DNA from: Scatosoma sp964459515
GTDB taxonomy: Bacteria; Bacillota; Clostridia; Christensenellales; Borkfalkiaceae
Direction of reading: 5' to 3'
NCBI GenBank assembly: GCA_964459515.1
Contig: CAYWML010000039.1
Coordinates: forward strand, 1-12,938
Length of the DNA stretch: 12,938 nucleotides
The notes below the pieces were generated by a model that saw only the letters and a list, made by a program, of their open reading frames with translations, searched no databases and was not told the DNA's origin. The translations under genes and the position numbers were made by a program. This document shows, in pieces, positions 7,385 through 12,938 of this stretch (position 1 is its first letter; every line of letters starts with the position of its first letter).

Positions 7385-8818
7385 ATGGAACTGAATTTGG
7401 AAAAGAAAAAAGTCATGCTGACGGAAACGATTTTGCGTGACGCGCATCAATCGCAAGCGGCAACGCGTATGCGCATCGATGAAATGTTGCCCGTTTTGGA
7501 ACAGTTAGACGATATCGGCTACTATTCTATCGAGGCGTGGGGCGGCGCGACGTTCGATTCGTGTTTGCGTTTCTTAAACGAAGACCCTTGGGAACGTTTA
7601 AGAACGTTAAAAGCGCATTTGCATACGCCCATTCAAATGCTGTTGCGCGGGCAAAACCTGCTCGGCTATCGGCATTATGCCGACGATTTGGTAGAGAAAT
7701 TCGTCGCAAAATCCATCGAAAACGGCGTCGGCGTAATTCGCGTATTCGACGCGTTAAACGATCCGCGCAATTTGGAAACTTCCATGCGCGCAATAAAGAA
7801 ATACGGCGGCGTTTGCGAAGCGACGATTTGCTATACGAGCGCGGTCGTAGACGGACAAGAAATTTTCACGAACGAGTATTTCGTGAATTTGGCAAAGCAA
7901 CTCGAAGAGCGCGGCGCGGACAACATCTGTTTGAAAGATATGGCAAACCTGCTGTTGCCTTTTAAGGCGTACGAGCTGGTAAAAGCCTTAAAGGCGGCAT
8001 TAAAACCCACGACGAAGCTGCACCTGCATACGCATAATACGACGGGTACGGGCGATATGGTCTATTTAATGGCGATTTTGGCTGGCGTAGATATCGTCGA
8101 TACGGCGTTGTCTCCGCTCGGAAACGGTACGTCGCAGCCTGCGACGGAACCGCTTGTCGCAACCCTCAGCGGTACGCCGTACGATACGGGGATCGATATA
8201 AACAAATTGTTGCCTATCGTAAAGCATTTCAAAACCGTTGAAAAACGGCTTATCGACGATAAGATTCTTAACCCGAAATCGAAGGGAATCGACGTAAACA
8301 CCCTTCTTTATCAAGTGCCCGGAGGCATGCTTTCCAATCTCTTAAATCAGCTTGAAAAAGCGGGAAAAGCCGATAAATTGACGGAATGCTTGGCGGAAGT
8401 TCCCAACGTAAGAAGAGATTGCGGCTATCCGCCGCTTGTAACGCCGTCCTCACAAATCGTCGGCACGCAAGCCGTTTTGAATGTAGTGATGGGTGAACGC
8501 TATAAAATGGTATCCAAGGAAACAAAAGATTTGTTCGCAGGTAAATACGGTACGTTGCCTATGCCTTTGAACGAAGCGGTCGCACCGAAAGTTCTCGGCA
8601 ACGCAGAAAGAATCGATTGTCGTCCTGCCGACTTGTTGGAGCCGGAGTATGAAACCGCAAAACGAAAATTACAGGAATTGGGTTATTACGAAAAAGAAGA
8701 GGACGTGCTGTCCTATGCCGTATTCGAACAGGTTGCGGAAAATTTCTTCAAATGGAGGGCGGCGCATAAAGACGGCGTAGATCGTTCCATGATTGATGGC
8801 GGCGTATACCCCGTTTGA
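7385..8818 (+). CDS. oadA: Oxaloacetate/pyruvate carboxyltransferase (OadA N-terminal / transcarboxylase 5S)
   Basis: The 477-residue protein matches the carboxyltransferase part of OadA, pyruvate carboxylase and the 5S subunit, a TIM barrel followed by the conserved PYC_OADA domain. It moves carboxyl between oxaloacetate/pyruvate and biotin. TETILRDAHQS places metal ligand D19; CLKDMAN places the carbamylated lysine at K184; HLHTHNTTG gives metal ligands H215 and H217. The protein stops after the conserved domain (GVYPV end) and has no biotinyl domain, unlike the ~590-residue fused OadA, so it must use the separate carrier encoded two genes upstream. The ribosome binding site is a modest GAGG 12 nt before the ATG. 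It is the last gene of the operon. Confidence 0.93.
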   Translation: MELNLEKKKVMLTETILRDAHQSQAATRMRIDEMLPVLEQLDDIGYYSIEAWGGATFDSCLRFLNEDPWERLRTLKAHLHTPIQMLLRGQNLLGYRHYADDLVEKFVAKSIENGVGVIRVFDALNDPRNLETSMRAIKKYGGVCEATICYTSAVVDGQEIFTNEYFVNLAKQLEERGADNICLKDMANLLLPFKAYELVKALKAALKPTTKLHLHTHNTTGTGDMVYLMAILAGVDIVDTALSPLGNGTSQPATEPLVATLSGTPYDTGIDINKLLPIVKHFKTVEKRLIDDKILNPKSKGIDVNTLLYQVPGGMLSNLLNQLEKAGKADKLTECLAEVPNVRRDCGYPPLVTPSSQIVGTQAVLNVVMGERYKMVSKETKDLFAGKYGTLPMPLNEAVAPKVLGNAERIDCRPADLLEPEYETAKRKLQELGYYEKEEDVLSYAVFEQVAENFFKWRAAHKDGVDRSMIDGGVYPV

Positions 8819-8861
8819 TTGAAGTTGTTGTGAAACTATATATGTGAAACATATCATCAAA

Positions 8862-8899
8862 TGCGCAATCGGCTATATGTATATATGGTCGGTTGCGCA
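8862..8899 (+). terminator. Probable operon-end hairpin
   Basis: A 17-bp stem (8862-8878 with 8883-8899, with three G-T pairs) closes a 4-base GTAT loop. It sits 43 bp after the oadA stop codon. The following sequence AATTTATT is a poor T tract, so termination may be incomplete, or the hairpin may protect the 3' end of the operon mRNA. Confidence 0.6.
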
Positions 8900-8905
8900 A
8901 ATTTA

Positions 8906-8936
8906 TTGACGTGAATTATTTCGTAAAAAATAATTC
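8906..8936 (+). promoter_or_regulatory. Promoter of the flavoprotein gene with overlapping inverted repeat
   Basis: TTGACG (8906-8911), a 17-bp spacer and AATAAT (8929-8934). A 9-bp perfect inverted repeat, GAATTATTT (8913-8921) with AAATAATTC (8928-8936), covers the spacer and -10 box and could be an operator. The leader would be about 80 nt. Confidence 0.55.
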
Positions 8937-9022
8937 CATGAAACATATTTTGTGAAACTTTTTTATTTGTCTTTTTGCCTGAGGGATAAATTGAGCGAAA
9001 AAATGGCATATGGGAGGAAAAC

Positions 9023-10306
9023 ATGCAACGAGTAGCTGTAATCGGTGGCGGCGCGGCTGGTTTAATGGCGGCTTATAAGGCGGCTGAAAATGGTAATAGA
9101 GTTATTCTATTCGAGAAAAACGAGAAACTCGGAAAGAAAATTTATATCACGGGAAAAGGGCGGTGTAATTTCACCAATGATACGCCGCCTAACGATTTTT
9201 TGCAAAACGTGGTGCGTGGGGAGAAGTTTTTATACGGTTCTTTATATGCGTTTTCGCCGCAAGCGATGATGGATTTTATGGAACGCTTCGGGCTTTCGAT
9301 TAAAGTAGAGCGTGGAAATCGTGTGTTTCCTTCATCCGATCACGCCAGCGACGTCACGAAAACGTTGGAAAAAGCTTGTCGTAGCGTCGGTGTGGACGTA
9401 CATTTGAACGAAAAAGTAACCAAAATACAGTGTACTACGCCTAACATAATACCTATGTCTGACATTGTAGACGATACTACGCGTGATATAATACCTATGT
9501 CACGCGAGGTAATCGTCGTGACATCAGAGATGACGTATGCGTTCGATTCGGTAATTATCGCGACGGGAGGGCTCAGCTATCCTTCAACTGGTTCTACGGG
9601 GGACGGTTACGGCTTTGCGCGTGCGTTCGGGCATTCCGTAACGGAGCTTCGTCCGGGGCTTTGCGGCGTGAATTTATCCGATTCTTTTTTATTCGCCGTG
9701 CAAGGAATAACGCTTAAAAACGTCAATTTCTCCGTTTGGAACGGGGAAAAATGTGTTTATTCGCAATTCGGCGAATTGCTGTTTACGCACTTCGGCGTTT
9801 CCGGTCCAATCGTTTTGTCGGCGGCTTCTTGTATCAATCGCTTGTCTTTCGGCAATCTTCGCGCTTTTTTGGATTTTAAGCCTGCACTCGACGCGGAAAC
9901 GCTCGATAAACGGCTTTTGCGTGATTTTGAAAAGTACAAGAACAAACAAATGATAAATGCTATGTGTGAGATATTACCGCAACGGCTCATCGCTCCCGTT
10001 CTAGCCGCCGCCTCCGTTTCTTCTACGAAGTGTGCCAACGTTTTAACGCGTGAAGAACGCGCGCGTTTGGTGCGTGCGTTGAAAGCCTTCCCGTTGTCGC
10101 TGAAAAGCTTGCGCGGATTCGAAGAAGCGATTATAACGTCGGGCGGCGTTGCGCTCGGCGAAATCGATCCGAAGACGATGGAGAGCAAACTGGCAAAGGG
10201 GATATATTTCTGCGGCGAAGTGTTGGACGTAGACGCTTTTACGGGCGGCTATAACCTGCAAATTGCTTTTTCTACGGGTTTTGTCGCGGGGAAAAGTATA
10301 AAATAG
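9023..10306 (+). CDS. HI0933/BaiN-family FAD-dependent oxidoreductase
   Basis: The 427-residue flavoprotein starts at 9023 after GGGAGG (9012-9017). The FAD-binding motif VIGGGAAGLMAA (6-17), the family-specific GKKIYITGKGRCNFTN (from about residue 37), ATGGLSYPSTGSTGDG (180-195) and the C-terminal ITSGGVALGEI and GEVLDVDAFTGGYNLQIA blocks identify the HI0933/YhiN/BaiN family. Some members are assigned to bile-acid dehydroxylation steps but most have no known substrate. Residues 137-168, between the VTKI strand and the next beta strand, hold a repeated segment (TTPNIIPMS ... TTRDIIPMS) not expected in the family. The reading frame stays intact and the flanking motifs are complete, so the enzyme is probably functional. 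In Clostridia as I recall them, this gene often sits beside cmk. Confidence 0.9.
   Translation: MQRVAVIGGGAAGLMAAYKAAENGNRVILFEKNEKLGKKIYITGKGRCNFTNDTPPNDFLQNVVRGEKFLYGSLYAFSPQAMMDFMERFGLSIKVERGNRVFPSSDHASDVTKTLEKACRSVGVDVHLNEKVTKIQCTTPNIIPMSDIVDDTTRDIIPMSREVIVVTSEMTYAFDSVIIATGGLSYPSTGSTGDGYGFARAFGHSVTELRPGLCGVNLSDSFLFAVQGITLKNVNFSVWNGEKCVYSQFGELLFTHFGVSGPIVLSAASCINRLSFGNLRAFLDFKPALDAETLDKRLLRDFEKYKNKQMINAMCEILPQRLIAPVLAAASVSSTKCANVLTREERARLVRALKAFPLSLKSLRGFEEAIITSGGVALGEIDPKTMESKLAKGIYFCGEVLDVDAFTGGYNLQIAFSTGFVAGKSIK
9433..9505 (+). repeat. In-frame tandem palindromic repeat inside the flavoprotein gene
   Basis: Two 27-nt copies (9433-9459 and 9475-9501) share 24 of 27 bases and lie exactly 42 nt (14 codons) apart. 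Both centre on ATA-ATACC-TAT. The second copy forms a 10-bp stem with a 5-base loop (9481-9505); the first keeps a 5-bp core stem. The encoded peptides are TTPNIIPMS and TTRDIIPMS. Confidence 0.8.
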
Positions 10307-10317
10307 CTTGCAAAAGC

Positions 10318-10346
10318 TTGACGAAAACGAGAATATCCGTTATAAT
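10318..10346 (+). promoter_or_regulatory. Sigma-A promoter of the aroH-cmk operon
   Basis: TTGACG (10318-10323), a 17-bp spacer and perfect TATAAT (10341-10346), starting 12 bp after the flavoprotein stop codon. Transcription would begin near 10353, leaving a leader of about 58 nt. Confidence 0.8.
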
Positions 10347-10357
10347 TTAATTATATG

Positions 10358-10383
10358 TTTTTTTACGCAAGCGCAACGCTTGC
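10358..10383 (+). promoter_or_regulatory. Leader hairpin before aroH-cmk
   Basis: Seven Ts (10358-10364) are followed by a perfect 7-bp stem, GCAAGCG (10367-10373) with CGCTTGC (10377-10383), loop CAA. The hairpin lies just after the predicted start site and is followed by AAATATTTT, not by a T run. It may stabilise the 5' end of the mRNA; it is not a convincing terminator in either direction. Confidence 0.45.
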
Positions 10384-10410
10384 AAATATTTTGGAAAAGG
10401 AGCGGCGAAA

Positions 10411-11424
10411 ATGACGATTATTCGCGGAGCAACGACCATCGAGCGCGATTGTAAGGAAGAAATTTCTCTTGCCGTAAAAACGCTTTTAGACGAAGTTTTT
10501 GCGCAAAACGCTTTGAAAAAAGAGGAAATTTGCGGCTTTTTGTTTTCGCTCACAGGCGATATCCATGCGTATCACCCTGCGAAAGCCGCACGGGAATGCG
10601 GCTACGATTACGCGCCGTTGTTCGCCGCCGTAGAACCGAGTATAGAAGGAAGCTTGCCTTTCTGTATCCGTTTGATGCTTTTCGTCGAACGAACGCTCGG
10701 TATGCCCGTAAAACACGTTTATCAAAAAGGAGCAAAAATGCTTAGAAAAGATCTTGCCGAAGTTTATAACATTGCCTTGGACGGTCCTGCCGGAAGCGGA
10801 AAAAGTTCCGTTGCGAAAGCCTTGGCGCGCGATTACAATATTTTGTATTTGGATACGGGCGCGATGTATCGCGCTTGCGCTTTGAAAGCCTTGCGTTCGG
10901 GGATCGATCCATCCGACGGAAAAGCGGTTGCCGAAATGCTTCCGAATTTGGAACTTAAAGTGGAATATCGCGACGGAAAGCAACATACGATTTTAGACGG
11001 CGAGGATGTTTCTTCCGCCATTCGAGAAAACGCGGTTTCCATGGCGGCTTCGCATATTTCCGTGCATTCCGCCGTACGCGTAAAAATGGTGGAGATGCAG
11101 CGTGAGATTGCAAAACGCATGTCTTGCGTGTTGGACGGACGGGATATCGGCACGGCGGTGTTGCCCGACGCTCGGTTTAAGTTTTTTATTACGGCAAACA
11201 GCCGCGTGCGCGCCTCGCGCCGTTTTGAGGAATTGAAAGCGCGCGGCGAACACGTCGATTTCGAGGCTTTGCACGCGGAGATCGTGGCAAGGGATAAGCA
11301 GGACAGCGAGCGGGAGGCTTCTCCGTTGCTTTGCGCGGAGGACGCCGTAGTTGTTGACACGTCCGAGCTGGACTTGGACGGCGTTGTGGCTAAGGTAAAA
11401 AGCTTGATTCAGGCGAAAATTTGA
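10411..11424 (+). CDS. aroH-cmk: Fused AroH-type chorismate mutase and cytidylate kinase
   Basis: Start after AAAAGGAG (10395-10402); 337 residues. Residues 1-117 are an AroH-fold chorismate mutase (chorismate to prephenate): IIRGATTIERD with R5, HPAKAARE with R61, E75, CIRLM with R87, HVY with Y104 and R112, matching B. subtilis R7, R63, E78, R90, Y108 and R116. F57 of that enzyme is H55 here. Residues about 118-337 are cytidylate kinase (CMP/dCMP phosphorylation): P-loop GPAGSGKSS (125-133), YLDTGAMYR (146-154) and LDGRDIGTAVLP (241-252). Both sets of active-site residues are complete, so both activities are likely. At the junction, in-frame M110 has its own strong ribosome binding site, so a free kinase of 228 residues may also be made. 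plsC and ispH follow closely. Confidence 0.93.
   Translation: MTIIRGATTIERDCKEEISLAVKTLLDEVFAQNALKKEEICGFLFSLTGDIHAYHPAKAARECGYDYAPLFAAVEPSIEGSLPFCIRLMLFVERTLGMPVKHVYQKGAKMLRKDLAEVYNIALDGPAGSGKSSVAKALARDYNILYLDTGAMYRACALKALRSGIDPSDGKAVAEMLPNLELKVEYRDGKQHTILDGEDVSSAIRENAVSMAASHISVHSAVRVKMVEMQREIAKRMSCVLDGRDIGTAVLPDARFKFFITANSRVRASRRFEELKARGEHVDFEALHAEIVARDKQDSEREASPLLCAEDAVVVDTSELDLDGVVAKVKSLIQAKI
10725..10740 (+). promoter_or_regulatory. Internal ribosome binding site and ATG for cytidylate kinase
   Basis: AAAAGGAG ends at 10732 and is followed after 5 nt by ATG (10738-10740), in frame with the fusion (M110). Sequence and spacing are as good as at the main start sites in this window. Starting here gives a 228-residue protein, the normal size of cytidylate kinase. 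Confidence 0.6.
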
Positions 11425-11450
11425 CGTATACGAAAGGAGCGAAGTCTGCA

Positions 11451-12152
11451 ATGCGCGACGAAACAGAAAAAAAATCGAAAAAAACGAAATCGATTACGGT
11501 TAAGGCGAATAAAAGCGGACGGCATATCTCGAAATTCATGAATTTCTTGCGTATCGCCGTATTGCCGATTTTTTACATTCTTAAACCTTATCGTTTTTAC
11601 GGGAAAAGAAAAGCCGAAGACGGCGCGTGCATTTTTATTTCCAACCATTACGCTTTGTTCGATCCTGCGTATACGGCTTCCATGACTTGGGAAGTCGTGC
11701 ATTACGTGGCGAAACGCGAGATTTTCGAAACGCCGGGGCTGGGTTTGCTTGCGCGCGGCGTAAAGGCGATCAGCGTCAATCGCGACGGGAAAGACACGCG
11801 CGGATTGCTCGATTGCTTTAAGTGCCTGAAAAACGGAGAGAAAATTTGTATTTTCCCCGAGGGAACGCGCAACAAAACGGAAAAGGAGATGTTGCCTTTC
11901 CGCCACGGCGCGGCGATGATGGCAATCCGTTGCAAAACGCCGATCGTTCCGATGGTCATTTACGAAAGACCTCGCTTTTTCCGTTGCACGCATATTTTAG
12001 TAGGGGAAGCGTTCGAGCTGACGGAATATTACGATAGAAAGCTTACGGAGGAAGAGCTTGCCGAAGCGGACGAAAAACTGCGGCAAATTTTATTCGACAT
12101 GAAAGCGGCGCACGGCGAATTTTTGCGTGCGAAGAAAGCGAAAAAGGCGTAA
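11451..12152 (+). CDS. plsC: 1-acyl-sn-glycerol-3-phosphate acyltransferase (PlsC family)
   Basis: The 233-residue protein transfers an acyl chain to lysophosphatidic acid to form phosphatidic acid at the inner face of the membrane. The catalytic NHxxxxD motif is N65-H66 to D71, and the second block is FPEGTR (135-140); ISVNRDG (about 110) and IVPMVI (about 168) are further family motifs. A basic, Lys-rich N terminus precedes a hydrophobic stretch (about 30-45) that likely seats it on the membrane. The ATG at 11451 follows AAAGGAG (11433-11439). An in-frame TTG at 11421 overlaps the cmk stop codon but lies upstream of that site and is rejected. It is co-transcribed with aroH-cmk (26-nt gap). 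The C-terminal tail is Lys/Ala-rich. Confidence 0.9.
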   Translation: MRDETEKKSKKTKSITVKANKSGRHISKFMNFLRIAVLPIFYILKPYRFYGKRKAEDGACIFISNHYALFDPAYTASMTWEVVHYVAKREIFETPGLGLLARGVKAISVNRDGKDTRGLLDCFKCLKNGEKICIFPEGTRNKTEKEMLPFRHGAAMMAIRCKTPIVPMVIYERPRFFRCTHILVGEAFELTEYYDRKLTEEELAEADEKLRQILFDMKAAHGEFLRAKKAKKA

Positions 12153-12154
12153 AT

Positions 12155-12938
12155 ATGGAGTTTGTTATCGCAAAGAGCGGCGGCTTTTGTCGCGGCGTGA
12201 AAAAAGCGGTGGACACCGCGCTTTCCATAGCGGCGGAAGATACGTACATATACGGAGAGATCATTCATAATCCCGAAGTCGTGCAACAAATCACCGATAG
12301 GGGAATCGTCATGGTGGAAGATCTTCGCGAAGTTCCTGTGGGGGCAACGCTGATTATTCGTTCGCACGGGGTCGGCAAAGCCGTTTACGAATTTTGCGAG
12401 CGGCAAAAAATACGCGTGGTCGATTGCACTTGCGAGTTCGTAAGAAGGACGCAACATATCGTAGACGAGCAACATCGGCAAGGAAAAACGATTGTGATCA
12501 TCGGCGAGAAGTCGCATCCCGAGGTAATCGGCTTAAACGGGTGGTGCGAAAACGAAGCTTTCGTCTTTTCTTCGGAAAACGAAGATTTTTCCGTTTTACG
12601 GCAAAAAGAGTGCTGTATAGTGGCGCAAACGACCTATTCTGAGGAAAAATTTGAAAAAATTATAAAAATTCTTAAGAATAAGCACGGAAAAACAGTTGAA
12701 GTTTTCAAAACAATTTGCTATACTACTATAGGGCGACAAAACGAGGCAAAGGAATTGTCGAAACAATGCGACGCGATTTTGGTGATCGGCGGCTTGAACA
12801 GCAGCAACACAAACAAGCTGTACGATATCTGCGCAAAGAATTGTTCCAACGTATTTCGCTTGTCGAAGGCTGTCGACCTCGACTATAAAACAATCAAAAA
12901 TTTTAAGAAGGTAGGTATTGTTACGGGTGCAAGCACCC
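12155..12938 (+). CDS. ispH: 4-hydroxy-3-methylbut-2-enyl diphosphate reductase, 3'-truncated by window end
   Basis: The frame is open from ATG 12155 to the end of the window (261 codons and one base), lacking only the C-terminal part. IspH is the [4Fe-4S] enzyme that makes IPP and DMAPP in the last MEP-pathway step. The cluster cysteines are C12 (GGFCRGV), C93 (DCTCEF) and C188 (TICYTT); substrate-binding H38 (IIHNPEVV), H71 (RSHGV), H121 and E123 (SHPEV), QTT, and GLNSSNTNKLY are present, and the window ends in TGAST. The first A of its ATG is 3 nt past the last base of plsC, with AAGG (12144-12147) as a modest ribosome binding site. In many Clostridia IspH is fused to ribosomal protein S1; whether it is here cannot be seen. 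Confidence 0.95.
   Translation, partial: MEFVIAKSGGFCRGVKKAVDTALSIAAEDTYIYGEIIHNPEVVQQITDRGIVMVEDLREVPVGATLIIRSHGVGKAVYEFCERQKIRVVDCTCEFVRRTQHIVDEQHRQGKTIVIIGEKSHPEVIGLNGWCENEAFVFSSENEDFSVLRQKECCIVAQTTYSEEKFEKIIKILKNKHGKTVEVFKTICYTTIGRQNEAKELSKQCDAILVIGGLNSSNTNKLYDICAKNCSNVFRLSKAVDLDYKTIKNFKKVGIVTGAST

Larger units (their letters stand above)
8831..8958 (+). repeat. Four TGAAAC motifs in two pairs with 14-bp spacing
   Basis: TGAAAC occurs at 8831, 8845, 8939 and 8953. Within each pair the start-to-start distance is 14 bp, and the second and third copies are extended to TGAAACATAT. One pair lies before the hairpin at 8862, the other just downstream of the predicted -10 box. No known element is recognised. 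Confidence 0.55.

Noticed and set aside
8862..8936. MITE or transposon remnant between TGAAACATAT direct repeats
   Set aside because: No terminal inverted repeats at the proposed ends and no transposase remnant; kept only as one alternative for the paired motifs.
10367..10383. Hairpin as the terminator of the flavoprotein gene
   Set aside because: It lies downstream of the next operon's promoter and is not followed by a T run on either strand.
12394..12642. 82-codon plus-strand frame within ispH
   Set aside because: Overlaps the clearly coding ispH frame and translates to an Arg-rich sequence with no motif.

Overview
The window looks like a chromosomal segment from a Firmicutes-type bacterium, most likely an uncultured anaerobic member of the Clostridia. 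The evidence is strong AGGAG-type ribosome binding sites, near-consensus sigma-A promoters with 17-bp spacers, an AroH-type chorismate mutase, a Na+-translocating decarboxylase operon, and the gene order (flavoprotein)-cmk-plsC-ispH, which I recall from Clostridia. Nothing in it points to a prophage, plasmid or CRISPR locus. No gene-free stretch exceeds about 210 bp.

Layout. Bases 1-52 are the 5' part of a tRNA-Thr(GGT) gene on the minus strand, with its promoter. Then comes a stand-alone ABC exporter half-transporter (261-1991). It converges on an atypical tRNA-Trp(CCA) gene (2030-2103, minus), and the two share a hairpin terminator. rnhA (2295-2789) and a DedA/TVP38-type membrane protein (2908-3885) follow, each with its own upstream signals.

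The centre (3895-8899) is a five-gene operon for a biotin-dependent, sodium-pumping decarboxylase: a divergent acyl-CoA carboxyltransferase (MmdA/12S-like), the OadG small membrane subunit, a free biotin carrier, the OadB Na+ pump and an OadA/5S-type carboxyltransferase without its own biotin domain. The operon therefore supplies two different carboxyltransferases to one biotin carrier and one pump. This resembles a Na+ pump merged with the 12S + 1.3S + 5S parts of transcarboxylase. The 12S-like protein has lost several glycine-rich oxyanion motifs.

A 204-bp AT-rich spacer (8819-9022) holds a long hairpin, a promoter with an overlapping inverted repeat, and four TGAAAC motifs arranged as two pairs with 14-bp spacing. 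The HI0933/BaiN-type flavoprotein gene that follows carries an in-frame, repeated, palindromic segment.

The last block (promoter 10318-10346) is a tight operon: an AroH chorismate mutase fused to cytidylate kinase, with a strong internal ribosome binding site and ATG at the domain junction, then a PlsC-type acyltransferase and ispH, which runs off the window end. It links aromatic amino acid, nucleotide, phospholipid and isoprenoid synthesis.

The best candidates for something undescribed are the dual-carboxyltransferase Na+ decarboxylase operon, the AroH-Cmk fusion with possible dual translation, and the palindromic coding insert in the flavoprotein.
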